Positions 36,888-46,103 of a stretch of 64,000 nucleotides of DNA are shown piece after piece. This DNA is from JADJOY01 sp046331705 [NCBI: bacterium] (GTDB lineage Bacteria; JADJOY01). The notes beneath the pieces were generated by a model, which was not told the DNA's origin, made no database searches, and saw only the letters and a program-made list of their open reading frames with translations. How positions within the stretch are numbered: the stretch's first letter is position 1; each line of letters opens with the position of its first letter. A program made the translations under genes and the position numbers. The stretch covers positions 1-64,000 of the forward strand of contig JAXLQJ010000009.1 of NCBI GenBank assembly GCA_046331705.1, given 5' to 3'.

Positions 36888-38519
36888 TCATGGACCGCCC
36901 GCTGCATCCGCCGCCGGCACCTCGATCGCGAGCACGCCCGCGCCGCTGCCGACCAGCACGCGCCGCTGATCGTGGGTCAGCGACACGATCCGCGGTCGGG
37001 CACCCACGCGCACCGTGCGTAGATGCGCCAGATCGCGGCCGCGAAAGAAGAACACGGTGCCCTCCGTCCAGCCCGAGCCGATCACCACGTCTCGCTCCGC
37101 GGCGTAGGCGAGGAAGCGCCCCCCCATGGGCACCCGCGCCCGCGCCGTCTCGCGGCGGGAATCGAGATCGATCGCGTGCAGCCAGCCCTGATGGGTCGAG
37201 AGCACGAAGGCCCGGTGCTCGTCACCGACCACGTCGTGGGAAGCGAGATTCGGCATCACGCTCAGGAACACGCGCCGGTCCCCCGCGAGCGGCAGCTCCC
37301 AGCGCACCTCGAGGTGCGCGCTGCACCCATCGCAGGAAGGGGTCGCTCCGGGCGCGTCGGCGCGCAGCGCCCGCTCGCTCAGGACCCCGTTGTGGACGGC
37401 GATGATCCGATGCCCGTCGAGGGGGAGCACCCCGCTGGTGAACGAACGGTCCTCGGCGATCAACGCGCCACTCGCGAGGAAGTGAACGCGAACGGTGTTG
37501 CGCGACGAATCGAGGTGCCAGAGCAGATCGCGCTCGCGCGCGAGCTCGATCCGCCCGGGACCCGCGGGCACGCCCTCGAGCGTCACCACCGGCTCGCTCT
37601 CGAACCACTGCGCGGCGGCGAGCCCGAAGACGCGCTGCGTGCCGGTGTCGGCCGCCCACAGGCGATCGGTCTCGCAGGAGAAGACCGGTGCATCGACGGG
37701 ACGACGGGCGTCGAGGAACGGAGTGAGCCTTCCGGATCCGAGGTCGAGCGCGAAGAGTCCGCGCGAGGCCTTGTGAACGGTCACCACGGCGTGCCGATCC
37801 TCGCAATCCGGCACCACCGAGTACACCTGGCTCGCCGGCGAGAGCTCCGAGCGCCCCGCCTCGGCCACCAGCACCACACCGGGCTGCGCGGCGATGGCGC
37901 GGTGATCGGAGCGATCGGGCGCGAAATAGAGCGCGCCACCCAGCGCTCCCGAGCCGAGGATCACGAGGAAGCTCGAGGTCACGTGTGGGCCGACGCGCTC
38001 GAGGACCGACGGTCGTAACCACAGCACGTCGACGGCGAGTGGCGTGAGCAGGATCGCGAGCCGCCACAGGAAGCTCGGCGGCGCGTAGCGCGCATCCCAC
38101 GCCACCCACGCGAGGTAGCCGATCAGCGCCGCGCGCAACCAGCGTGGGCGTTTCCAGAGCAGCTGCGCCGCCACCGGGACCGCCAGGATCGCGAGGGAGC
38201 CGACCGGGTCCGCGAGATACGCGAAGCCGCGCCACAGGCAGAGCACCAGCGCGTAGAGCAGCAATGCGCCGAGCGCCCCGAGCGTCCGCATCGGCGCGAG
38301 CCTGCTGCGCAGCCACGGACCGAGCGCGAACAGCGTCACGAACGCGACGCCTTGGATCCAGAACCGGCTCGGGTGGAGCATCCACGTGAGGATGAGACCG
38401 TGGACCGCGAGCAGGAGCGCGCGATTGCCCAGCCTGAGCGCGTGCCCGAGGATGGACGCCGCACGGCCCGCGGCGCGCGCCGGTGGCGCGACGATCGCAC
38501 TGGGCGTGGCCGGACTCAC
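36888..38519 (-). CDS. Fused polytopic membrane / beta-propeller protein
   Basis: A 543-residue protein. Residues about 28-215 contain several membrane helices; residues about 220-543 form a propeller-like domain with repeats such as SCETDRLWAADTGTQRVFGL and DQRRVLVGSGAGVLAIEV. A Cys pair (SCDGCSAH) suggests a disulfide outside the cytoplasm. GTG 38519 overlaps the stop of the upstream radical SAM gene (GTGA), so this protein is translationally coupled to that enzyme. It shares its build with 6317-8158 and with the split pair at 3157-5678. Function unknown. Confidence 0.7.
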   Translation of the reverse strand: MSPATPSAIVAPPARAAGRAASILGHALRLGNRALLLAVHGLILTWMLHPSRFWIQGVAFVTLFALGPWLRSRLAPMRTLGALGALLLYALVLCLWRGFAYLADPVGSLAILAVPVAAQLLWKRPRWLRAALIGYLAWVAWDARYAPPSFLWRLAILLTPLAVDVLWLRPSVLERVGPHVTSSFLVILGSGALGGALYFAPDRSDHRAIAAQPGVVLVAEAGRSELSPASQVYSVVPDCEDRHAVVTVHKASRGLFALDLGSGRLTPFLDARRPVDAPVFSCETDRLWAADTGTQRVFGLAAAQWFESEPVVTLEGVPAGPGRIELARERDLLWHLDSSRNTVRVHFLASGALIAEDRSFTSGVLPLDGHRIIAVHNGVLSERALRADAPGATPSCDGCSAHLEVRWELPLAGDRRVFLSVMPNLASHDVVGDEHRAFVLSTHQGWLHAIDLDSRRETARARVPMGGRFLAYAAERDVVIGSGWTEGTVFFFRGRDLAHLRTVRVGARPRIVSLTHDQRRVLVGSGAGVLAIEVPAADAAGGP

Positions 38520-40063
38520 GCCGGCCCGCGAACGCGTCGCGAGTGGCCGAGCAAGCGTCGCTTCATCTCGATCAACGATTTGTCGAGCCGCGACTCTTGT
38601 CGCTCGGTCACCAGTGCGCTCGCCAGACGCAAGACGCGCACCGGCCGCAACGTCCACGAGACCGCGTAGAAGAGCAGCGTCGCGAGGGCACGAATCGAGT
38701 CCAGGACCGGCCCGGGAACCTCGCAGTAGCTCTCGCCGGGGCTCGTGACGCCGGGCAGGTTCTCCGAGATCGCCGACAGGCTCCGATAGTACGCGTCGTC
38801 GAGCGGCTCGGGAATTCGTCCCGCACGCGACAGGCTGCGAAAGAGCTCCGATCCCGGATACGGGCGAAACGGCGCGATCGAGACGTCGTGAACGCCGGCC
38901 GCCGCGAGCCTCACCAGGAACGCGAGGTTGCCGAGCAACGAGCGATAGCGGTCGTGCGGGAATCCGAACACGAAGTTCGCCTTGACGTTGCAACCGCTCT
39001 TCACGGCGACCCGCATCGACGCGAGCAAGCGCTCGGCATCGAGCCGCTTCTCGATGCGCGCCAGCGTTTCCGTCGCGCCGCTTTCCGGCGCGTACACGAT
39101 GTTGCGACAGCCCGCGCGAACCACGAGCCGCAACAGCTCCGCGTCGAGCGCCTCGCTACGGGTGCCGGACGGCAGCTGCCAGGTGACCGCGAGGCGCGCC
39201 GCGAGGATGCGCTCGGCGAGCTCGACGACCCACTCCCGCGAGATCACGAGCGTGAGATCCTGGAAATCGAAGTTGGTGACGTCGTAGCGCTCGACGTAGT
39301 GGCGCATCTCGCGCACCACGTCGGCGGCCGAACGGGCCACCCAGCGCGTCGTCCACATCGCGGGGCTCGAGCAGAACGTACAGCGATAGGGGCACCCACG
39401 AGTCGCGAGCATGGGCATGTTCCGCCCGCGATCGACGCCCCAGCCGTGGCCGCCGGCCAGGTAGTTCTCGATCGGCACGAGATCCCACGCCGGCCACGGC
39501 AGCGCATCGACGTCGGCCTCGCGCACCACGGCGCTGGTCCGGCGCACCGCGCCGGCGGAGCCGTGGAAATGGCAGCTCGCGACCTCCTCGATCGGCCGTC
39601 GCCCGGCGACGTGCTCGGCCAGCGCGACGACGGTGCGATCCGCCTCGCCGGCCAGGACGTAATCGATGGGCGACGTCGACAGCACTCCCGCGGGCTGGGC
39701 CGTCGCGTGCTCGCCCCCGGCGACGAACGCCGCGCGTGGCAGCCGCGCCCGCGCCCGCCGAATCAACGTGCGCGCCTCGAGCCAGTCCTGCGAGAACATC
39801 ACGCCGAAGCCCACCAGCGCGCTGTCGACCGGGATGCGTTCCAGGATCTCGTCGTCGGCGAGGCCGCGCCTCACTCGCTTGCCGCCAGCGTCGAGCGGTG
39901 TGAGGCGCGCCGGCGCCTCGCCGATCGCATCCACCACCCGCACCTGGTGCCCGGCTTGCCGAAGGCTCGCGGCGACGTACGCGAGACCGAGCGGCGCTGC
40001 GGCGTACGCCGCCGAATAATAGAGATTCGACGTTTCGGGAGGGCGGACCAGCGTGCAGTTCAT
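38516..40063 (-). CDS. Cobalamin-binding-type radical SAM protein (3)
   Basis: A 515-residue protein. The N-terminus has a B12-binding-like domain (APLGLAYVAASLRQAGHQVR, then FVAGGEHATAQPAGV). The radical SAM motif is TRGCPYRCTFC and the barrel includes FDFQDLTLVISREW and VYAPESGATETLARIEK; NVKANFVFGFPHDR follows. The C-terminal region after residue 400 is hydrophobic in parts (SIRALATLLFYAVSWTL), suggesting membrane contact and a lipid-like substrate. ATG 40063 starts right at the conserved N-terminus. It heads a leftward unit with the membrane/propeller gene and, after 178 bp, two further enzymes of the same class. Confidence 0.86.
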   Translation of the reverse strand: MNCTLVRPPETSNLYYSAAYAAAPLGLAYVAASLRQAGHQVRVVDAIGEAPARLTPLDAGGKRVRRGLADDEILERIPVDSALVGFGVMFSQDWLEARTLIRRARARLPRAAFVAGGEHATAQPAGVLSTSPIDYVLAGEADRTVVALAEHVAGRRPIEEVASCHFHGSAGAVRRTSAVVREADVDALPWPAWDLVPIENYLAGGHGWGVDRGRNMPMLATRGCPYRCTFCSSPAMWTTRWVARSAADVVREMRHYVERYDVTNFDFQDLTLVISREWVVELAERILAARLAVTWQLPSGTRSEALDAELLRLVVRAGCRNIVYAPESGATETLARIEKRLDAERLLASMRVAVKSGCNVKANFVFGFPHDRYRSLLGNLAFLVRLAAAGVHDVSIAPFRPYPGSELFRSLSRAGRIPEPLDDAYYRSLSAISENLPGVTSPGESYCEVPGPVLDSIRALATLLFYAVSWTLRPVRVLRLASALVTERQESRLDKSLIEMKRRLLGHSRRVRGPA

Positions 40064-40176
40064 GGCGTGATCGAGCCGGCAATCCGCGTGCGGCGCCCAC
40101 CGTGCGCCGGGTTGCGAAGCGGCGGCGATCATATCGCGACCACCTCGGCGGCCCTTGCAGCGTCGGCGCGCACGGA

Positions 40177-40185
40177 TGGTAGGCT
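40177..40185 (+). promoter_or_regulatory. Extended -10 promoter candidate
   Basis: TGGTAGGCT matches TGnTAnnnT and lies 71 bp before the ATG at 40257. A TTGCAG at 40155-40160 is a possible -35, though the 19-bp spacer is long. Similar elements occur at 19783 and 41311. Confidence 0.4.
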
Positions 40186-40256
40186 CGCGTCCCGCTTCGC
40201 GCCGCGCGCACCGTCGCCCCCGTCCCGTCCCGAGCACCACCCGAGGATCTCCGCGC

Positions 40257-41294
40257 ATGACCATTCTCGTCACGGGTGCGCCCGGTTGGCTCGGCTCACG
40301 CTTGGTGGAGCGCCTCGTCGCCGACGGCCGGCCCGTTCGCTGTCTCGTCGAGCGCGACCGCCAGGACGCGGCTCTCGCGCGGCTCGGAGTCGAGCGGGTG
40401 CAGGGCGACCTCCGCGATCCCGCCGCCGCCCAGCGCGCTTGCGCCGGCGTCGACGCGGTGCTGCACTGCGCCGGCATCGTTCACCCGCAGCGCTTCTCCG
40501 ACTATCGCGCCATCCACGTCGACGGCACCCGGCATCTCCTCGAGGCTGCGGAGCACGCCGGCGCCCGCCGCTTCTGCTACGTGAGCTCCGAGGCCGCCCA
40601 GGGCTACAACCGCGACGGCCGACCGCTCACCGAGACCGACCCCTGTCACCCGGAGACCGAGTACGGCCGCACCAAGCGCGACGCCGAGTTGGCAACCCTG
40701 GATCGCAACCGCCCCGGCGGTCTCGAGACGGTCGTGCTGCGTCCGGCGATGTTCTACGGACCCGGCCAGCCCGAGCGACGCTCGCGACTCATGCGCATGG
40801 TCGCCTCCGGCCGACCTCCGCTCTTCGGCTCCGGGGAGAACCGGCGCAGCATGGTGTACGTCGACAACGTCGTGGACGCGCTGGTGGCGGCGAGCACGCG
40901 CGCCGGCATCGGCGGCGAGCTCTTCTGGATCGCCGACAGCGAGATCTACACCACCCGCGGCTTCTTCGAGGCCATGGCGGAAGCGCTCGGCGTCAGGTTG
41001 CGGCCGCGCCAGCTGCCCGAGGCCCTCGCGCTCGGCGCGCGGCTCGCGTCGCGCGCGCTCGAGCGCGTGCACGTCCACTCGCTCGACCTGCACGTGGTCG
41101 GCGAGTCGCCGCGCGACTTCTTCTGCAGCAACGCCAAGGCGCTGGCGACGCTCGGGTGGGCGCCGGCCGTCTCGCTGCGCGAAGGCGTGCGGGCCGCGGT
41201 CGAATGGTGGCGGGCGCACCAGCCCGGCGCGGGCCGGTCCGCGGCCCTCGGCGCCGAGCCGCGCCAGGTCCGAGAACCGACGCGCGCGCCGTGA
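40257..41294 (+). CDS. NAD(P)-dependent epimerase/dehydratase (extended SDR)
   Basis: A 345-residue extended short-chain dehydrogenase. The dinucleotide loop is TGAPGWLG (residues 6-13), and the catalytic pair is Tyr136/Lys140 in YGRTK, with Ser110/111 upstream (CYVSSEA). FYGPGQ and SMVYVDNVVDALVAA are typical of sugar epimerases and 3-beta-hydroxysteroid dehydrogenase-like enzymes. The exact substrate, nucleotide sugar or sterol/hopanoid-type lipid, cannot be decided. GAGG lies 9-10 bases before the ATG. It is divergent from the radical SAM cluster (193-bp gap) and 88 bp before ilvE. Confidence 0.87.
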   Translation: MTILVTGAPGWLGSRLVERLVADGRPVRCLVERDRQDAALARLGVERVQGDLRDPAAAQRACAGVDAVLHCAGIVHPQRFSDYRAIHVDGTRHLLEAAEHAGARRFCYVSSEAAQGYNRDGRPLTETDPCHPETEYGRTKRDAELATLDRNRPGGLETVVLRPAMFYGPGQPERRSRLMRMVASGRPPLFGSGENRRSMVYVDNVVDALVAASTRAGIGGELFWIADSEIYTTRGFFEAMAEALGVRLRPRQLPEALALGARLASRALERVHVHSLDLHVVGESPRDFFCSNAKALATLGWAPAVSLREGVRAAVEWWRAHQPGAGRSAALGAEPRQVREPTRAP

Positions 41295-41310
41295 TTTCGC
41301 GGATCTCGAG

Positions 41311-41319
41311 TGGTAAAGT
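41311..41319 (+). promoter_or_regulatory. Extended -10 promoter candidate upstream of ilvE
   Basis: TGGTAAAGT matches TGnTAnnnT and lies 63 bp before the ilvE ATG at 41383, within the 88-bp gap after the SDR gene. No convincing -35 box. Confidence 0.4.
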
Positions 41320-41382
41320 CGCCCGCTTTCTCGCGGCGCGCCAGCGCCCCTTCTCCCTCTCACGCTCGGGTCGAGGAACCTC

Positions 41383-42300
41383 ATGACGGTGCAAGCCAAG
41401 AAGCTGTGGCTCGACGGCAAGATGCTGGACTGGAAGGACGGCACGACGCACGTGCTGACGCACACCCTCCACTACGGCGTGGGCGTCTTCGAAGGCATCC
41501 GCTGCTACAAGACCACGGACGGCCGCAGCGCCATCTTCCGGCTGCCCGAGCACGTTCGACGGTTGCGCCACTCGGCCTACGCCGTCTACCTGAAAGTGCC
41601 CTACTCCGACGAGCAGATCAGCCAGGCGATCCTCGACGTCCTCCACACCAACGAGCTCGCCGAGGCCTACATCCGCCCCCTGGTTTTTCTCGGCGCCGGC
41701 ACCATGGGACTCTATCCGGACAAGAATCCGACCCAGGTGATGATCGCCGCCTGGTCGTGGGGCGCCTACCTCGGCGAGGAGGGCCTCAAGAATGGGATCC
41801 GGGTGCGGGTTTCTTCGTACATCCGGCCGCACGTCAACTCGTTCATGACCAAGGCCAAGGTCTGCGGCGGCTACGTCAACTCGTACCTCGCCAAGATGGA
41901 GGCGAAGCGCGACGGCTACGACGAGGCGCTCTTCCTGGACACCGAGGGCTACGTCTGCGAGGCGAGCGGCGAGAACGTCTTCCTGGTGCGCGACGGAGTG
42001 ATCAAGACCCCGCCGCTCACCGCCGCGCTGCCGGGCATCACCCGCGACTCGGTGATGACGCTGGCTCGCGATCGCGGTCTCTCGGTGGTCGAGACACGCT
42101 TCAGCCGCGACGAGATCTACATGGCCGACGAGTTCTTCATGACCGGGACCGCCGCCGAGCTGACGCCGGTGCGCGAGCTCGACGGTCGCGCGATCGGCAC
42201 CGGCAAGCCGGGGCCGATCACCCAATCGCTGCAAGACGCGTACTTCCGCGCGGTCAAGGGCGCCGACGAGCGTCACCGCGCCTGGCTCACCTACCTCTGA
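41383..42300 (+). CDS. ilvE: Branched-chain amino acid aminotransferase
   Basis: A 305-residue class IV PLP enzyme that exchanges amino groups between glutamate and Leu, Ile or Val. Lys159 in TKAKVCGGYVNSY is the expected PLP lysine; LHYGVGVFEGIRCY, EAYIRPLVFLG and CEASGENVFLV are family signatures. The start MTVQAKKLWLDGK matches the usual N-terminus and follows a GAGGAACC. It stands apart from other branched-chain genes; the next gene, holA, starts 121 bp later with an unrelated role. Confidence 0.95.
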   Translation: MTVQAKKLWLDGKMLDWKDGTTHVLTHTLHYGVGVFEGIRCYKTTDGRSAIFRLPEHVRRLRHSAYAVYLKVPYSDEQISQAILDVLHTNELAEAYIRPLVFLGAGTMGLYPDKNPTQVMIAAWSWGAYLGEEGLKNGIRVRVSSYIRPHVNSFMTKAKVCGGYVNSYLAKMEAKRDGYDEALFLDTEGYVCEASGENVFLVRDGVIKTPPLTAALPGITRDSVMTLARDRGLSVVETRFSRDEIYMADEFFMTGTAAELTPVRELDGRAIGTGKPGPITQSLQDAYFRAVKGADERHRAWLTYL

Positions 42301-42421
42301 ATGACCCGCCACGACCTGGATCGATCGCGGCTCGTGTCCCGTGACGTCGGGCGCGAGCGCGCCCACCCTTCCGCGCGCGGCGCCTAGCTCGTCGCAGGAC
42401 CGCGCGCGCCTTCCCGCCCCC

Positions 42422-43813
42422 ATGGCCGCCGAGCTCGAGGAGCTGCTCGAACAGATCGCGAAGGGGAAGACCCTCCCCGCGTACCTGCTCACCGGCGAAG
42501 CGGAACAGAGCCTGCGCGACGCCGCGCGGCGGCTCGCCTACGCGATCGTTCCCGAGGCCGATCGCACCTTCAACCTGGTGAAATACGACGGCGCCGCCAC
42601 GCGCGCCTCCGAGGTGGCGGACGATCTCTGCTCGGTCTCGCTGCTGGGCGGTCGGCGCGTGGTGCTGGTGCTCGGCGCCACGTTTCTCGCGGGTAAGCGC
42701 GATCAAGCGGAGCTCGTGAACGAGCTCGCGGACTTGTGGGAACAGGGCCGCGAGGACGAGTCCGCGCGCAAGGCCACGGTCTTCTTCTCGGAGGCCGGCT
42801 TCTCGCTCGCCGACCTCGCGCGCGGCACCAAGACCGCGCTCGACGCGCTCAACAAATCGCTGGGCACCACCATCGCCCGCGGCGACCGCCTCGATCAGTG
42901 GCGCGCCGCGCTCCACGCCAAGCTCGTGCGCGAGAGCCGCGACATCCCACCGCCGAGCGGCGGCACGGCGTTGCTCGCCACCGCGCTCGCCAGCGAGCGC
43001 ACCGCAGCGAACACGCTGATCGTCACCGCTCGCAAGGTCGAGCGCACCCATCCGGTGGTGCGCGAGATCAAGGAGCGCGGGCGCGTCGTCGCGCTCGACG
43101 TCGCGCCGGGCAAGGACGCCGACCGGCAGATCGCCGTGACGCTCGACCGCCTCGCCAAGGAGCTCGGGCTCAGGATCGAGAGCGACGCGCGCAGCGCCTT
43201 GCTCGAGCGCGTCCCGCCCGATCCCGAGCGCCTCACGCGCGAGGTCGAGAAGATCGCCGCGTATCTCGGCGACGCCCGCGTGGTCGATGCCGAGACCGTG
43301 ACGCTGCTGGTGGCGCGCGATCGCGAGGACCCGATCTACCTGCTGCAAGGTAGCCTCGGCGATCGCAACCTCGCGGACACGCTGGCGCGGTTGCGCGCGC
43401 TGCTGACCAACGGCGAGACCGACGTCATCGGCCAGGTGCTGCGCGTCGCCGCCGCGCTCGCCAGCGAGACGCGACGGCTGCTGCGCGCGCGCGTCCTGGT
43501 CGACGGCCCGCTCGCGGGGAAGTTCCAGCGCGGCACCTCAAGCCGCGACTTCGAGATGCGCGTCTTCCCGCTCCTCGGCGAGTGGCCCGAGGCCCGCCCG
43601 CTGGCCAGCGGCCATCCCTTCCGCTGCTACCGCACGTTCCAGGGCGCGCTGCGCTATCGCACCGCCGAGCTGGTGCGGTTGCTGCGCGGGTTCGCGGCCC
43701 TCGACCGCACGCTCAAGAGCGCGCCCACCGACCCCGCGCTGCTGCTCGAGCGCCTGCTGATCGAGAACCTCGCCGCGCCCGCGCGCGCCGAGACGGTGCG
43801 GGGTGCCGCATGA
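42422..43813 (+). CDS. holA: DNA polymerase III subunit delta
   Basis: A 463-residue clamp-loader subunit that opens the beta clamp. The N-terminal AAA-like domain begins LPAYLLTGEAEQSLRDAARR; the core later has LTREVEKIAAYLG and DPIYLLQGSLGDRNLADTL, and the C-terminal collar domain ends near RLLIENLAA. It is longer than the usual 330-350 residues: about 100 residues around positions 115-215 (from DESARKATVFF to KVERTHPVV) look like an insertion in the N-terminal half. Its last codon overlaps the holB start (ATGA), so the two clamp-loader subunits are made in a coupled way. Confidence 0.85.
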   Translation: MAAELEELLEQIAKGKTLPAYLLTGEAEQSLRDAARRLAYAIVPEADRTFNLVKYDGAATRASEVADDLCSVSLLGGRRVVLVLGATFLAGKRDQAELVNELADLWEQGREDESARKATVFFSEAGFSLADLARGTKTALDALNKSLGTTIARGDRLDQWRAALHAKLVRESRDIPPPSGGTALLATALASERTAANTLIVTARKVERTHPVVREIKERGRVVALDVAPGKDADRQIAVTLDRLAKELGLRIESDARSALLERVPPDPERLTREVEKIAAYLGDARVVDAETVTLLVARDREDPIYLLQGSLGDRNLADTLARLRALLTNGETDVIGQVLRVAAALASETRRLLRARVLVDGPLAGKFQRGTSSRDFEMRVFPLLGEWPEARPLASGHPFRCYRTFQGALRYRTAELVRLLRGFAALDRTLKSAPTDPALLLERLLIENLAAPARAETVRGAA

Positions 43814-44826
43814 AGCTCTCGAGCGTCCACGGCCAGCCGCACCCCTCGGCGGTGCTGGCGCGCTCGCTCGAGACCGGCCGCCCGGCCCACGCCTACTTGC
43901 TCCACGGCCCCGACTCCGTCGGCAAGGAGCACATGGCGCGCGCGTTCGCCGCCAGCTTGCTCTGCTCCGAGCGCGACGGCATCGACGCCTGCGGGCGCTG
44001 CGATTCCTGTCAGCGCCTCGAGCGCTCGGTGCACGCCGACTTGCGGGTCGTGCTTCCCGAGGACGCGGCGGTGGCCCGCGGCGTGGCCACCAAGGCCGAC
44101 TTCGACGGCAAGGCGTCGAGCACGATCCGCGTGGCCACGATCCGCGAGCTCAACGCCTGGCTCGCCGCGCGCCCGGTCGAGGGCCCGACGCGCGTGGCGA
44201 TCGTGCTCGACGCGCACCGCGTGGGTCCCGAGGGACAGAACGCCCTCCTCAAGACGCTGGAGGAGCCGCGTCCGGGTCGATCGCTGATCCTGGTGAGCTC
44301 GGCGCCGAGCGCGCTCCTCGCCACCGTCCGTAGCCGCTGCCAGAAGCTGCGCTTCGGGGCGCTCGATCCCGCGAGCCTCACGCGCATTCTCGAGGCGCAC
44401 CTCGGCACCAGCGTCGTTCCGGCGCAGGTCGCGCAAGCCATCGCCCGCGCGGGCGGCTCGGCGGCGCGTGCCATCGAGCTCTGCGACGCGGGCACCCTGG
44501 AGCCGAATCGTTTCGAGCCCCGCCTCGAGGCGCTCGCGAGTGGCGCCGTCCTGCCGGCGCTCGACCTGGCGCAAGACGTGGACGGCGATCGGCAGGTCGG
44601 CGCCGAGCTGCTCGCCGTGCTCGCGGAGCTCGTCGCGCGACGCACTCGCGGCGAGGCCGTCGGCGGCGTGATCGGTGCGATCTCGCGGCGGCGCGCCACC
44701 GAGCTCCTGGATCAGACCGCACGGGTGCGTCAGGCGGTGCTGAGCAGCGCCAACGTCACGCTGGCGATCGAGGACCTGCTCCTCGGCCTCTGCCTCGAAC
44801 GTAGCGCCGCGCGAGCAGCGCGCTGA
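43810..44826 (+). CDS. holB: DNA polymerase III subunit delta' (clamp-loader AAA+)
   Basis: A 338-residue AAA+ protein. HGQPHPSAVLARSLETGRPA and LLHGPDSVGKEHMA (P-loop with Lys) open the ATPase domain; the zinc site is formed by Cys in LLCSERDGIDACGRCDSC. NALLKTLEEP and SSAPSALLATVRSRCQ are the Walker B-region and SRC motif of delta'/tau subunits. The length and the lack of a long tail favour delta' over tau. It overlaps holA by 4 nt. Confidence 0.9.
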   Translation: MKLSSVHGQPHPSAVLARSLETGRPAHAYLLHGPDSVGKEHMARAFAASLLCSERDGIDACGRCDSCQRLERSVHADLRVVLPEDAAVARGVATKADFDGKASSTIRVATIRELNAWLAARPVEGPTRVAIVLDAHRVGPEGQNALLKTLEEPRPGRSLILVSSAPSALLATVRSRCQKLRFGALDPASLTRILEAHLGTSVVPAQVAQAIARAGGSAARAIELCDAGTLEPNRFEPRLEALASGAVLPALDLAQDVDGDRQVGAELLAVLAELVARRTRGEAVGGVIGAISRRRATELLDQTARVRQAVLSSANVTLAIEDLLLGLCLERSAARAAR

Positions 44827-44878
44827 ACGGGCTTGCGCGCCACGAGCCGACGGAGTCGAGCCACGCCCGCGCGGCCGG

Positions 44879-46069
44879 TCAGAACATCTGGCCGAAGCGC
44901 AGGTAGATGAGCGCTTGCTCCTCGTCGGAGAAGCCGACGTCGACGCGCGCCACCAGGCCCGAGGACAAGAAGAAGCGGACGCCGCCTCCCCAGCTTGCCT
45001 TCCAGTCGCGCACGACCTCCTTCGAGAAGGCCTCTTCCGCGAGATACACACGGCCGAAGTCGCCGAACCCGACGGCGTCGATGGTGACGCGCCAGAGGTC
45101 GAAGAAGTCGAAGGCGGCGACCTTCACGCGCAGCTCGGTGTTGACGAGCGCGCTGCCCCTGCCGAGGAAGCGGTCGGGGAAGTAGCCGCGCAAGGTGTCG
45201 GCCCCGCCCAGGCTCGGATACGCCCAGAACGGGATCTCGCTCGGCACCCCCTCGACGTACTGGGCGCGCGCGCGTCCCGCGAGCACCAGCCAATCGCGAT
45301 GGATGCCGAGGCGGCGCGCGACCTCGGCGCTGTAGAACGTGTAGTTGAACGCATTGTCGAGGCTCGGCCCCACCTCCTCGACGAAGCCTGCGAGGTGCCA
45401 GCCGTCGATCGGCCTCAGCTCCTCGGGCGCGTCGTCGTAGACGAGATCGAGGCGCAGGATCCGGACTTGCCCGCCGCCCACGCCGGCGAGGTCCGGGAAT
45501 CGCTCGCGGGTGCTCGTGGGGTGCTGGCCGTCGTGCCGCGGACGCCCGAGCTCCACCTGCCGCACCTCGGCGCTGAAGCCGTAGTGAAGCTGCGCGGTGA
45601 GCCAGACGCCGAGCGCGAGTCGCGCGGAAGCATCCTGGAAGAGATGCGTCGACGCCGGATCCGGGCCCAGCGAATCGTTGCCGAGACCGAAGAATTCCTT
45701 TCCCGGGTCCGACTCCCACGCCACGCTGCTCGCGAGCGAGAAGCGCGAGCCGAAGAGGTGCGGGTCCTCGAGGGCGATCCGTGCGTACTGCTGCTGCTCG
45801 AGCGCGTAGCTGCCCTGCACGTCGAACGCCGCGCCCCAGCCGAAGAGATCGCTCTCGCGGAACTTGGCGCCACCGGACGCGCTCGTCTCCGGGCTGTAAC
45901 CCACGATGGGAAGCAAGGCCCAGGTGATTCCCAGCTCGTGCTTCTCCGCGGGGGGCTCGTCGGCGCGCGCAATGGCGGCTCCGACGAGCACGCATCCCGC
46001 GCACCCGAGCAGGCACGCGGCACGTCGGATCGCCTTGCGGGTGTCGCCCGGCGAGTCGCGCGTGGTCAT
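44879..46069 (-). CDS. Omp85/BamA-family outer-membrane barrel without POTRA domains
   Basis: A 396-residue protein with a signal peptide (residues 1-36, ending GAAIARA) followed directly by a beta-barrel rich in alternating aromatic residues. The L6-type motif LGGADTLRGYFPDRFLGRGS and the C-terminal barrel segments ending in Phe (YLRFGQMF) are signatures of the bacterial surface antigen/D15 family. No POTRA repeats are present, which makes an insertase role like BamA unlikely; a secretion pore or lipid/haem-related barrel is more likely. It lies 34 bp after miaA. Confidence 0.82.
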   Translation of the reverse strand: MTTRDSPGDTRKAIRRAACLLGCAGCVLVGAAIARADEPPAEKHELGITWALLPIVGYSPETSASGGAKFRESDLFGWGAAFDVQGSYALEQQQYARIALEDPHLFGSRFSLASSVAWESDPGKEFFGLGNDSLGPDPASTHLFQDASARLALGVWLTAQLHYGFSAEVRQVELGRPRHDGQHPTSTRERFPDLAGVGGGQVRILRLDLVYDDAPEELRPIDGWHLAGFVEEVGPSLDNAFNYTFYSAEVARRLGIHRDWLVLAGRARAQYVEGVPSEIPFWAYPSLGGADTLRGYFPDRFLGRGSALVNTELRVKVAAFDFFDLWRVTIDAVGFGDFGRVYLAEEAFSKEVVRDWKASWGGGVRFFLSSGLVARVDVGFSDEEQALIYLRFGQMF

Positions 46070-46103
46070 GCGTCGCTCGCTCGCGAGGCTCACGCGCGGG
46101 AGC

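Noticed and set aside
42349-42364. Hairpin after ilvE as a terminator
   Set aside because: Seven-base arms with only a two-base loop and no T tract; too weak to call.
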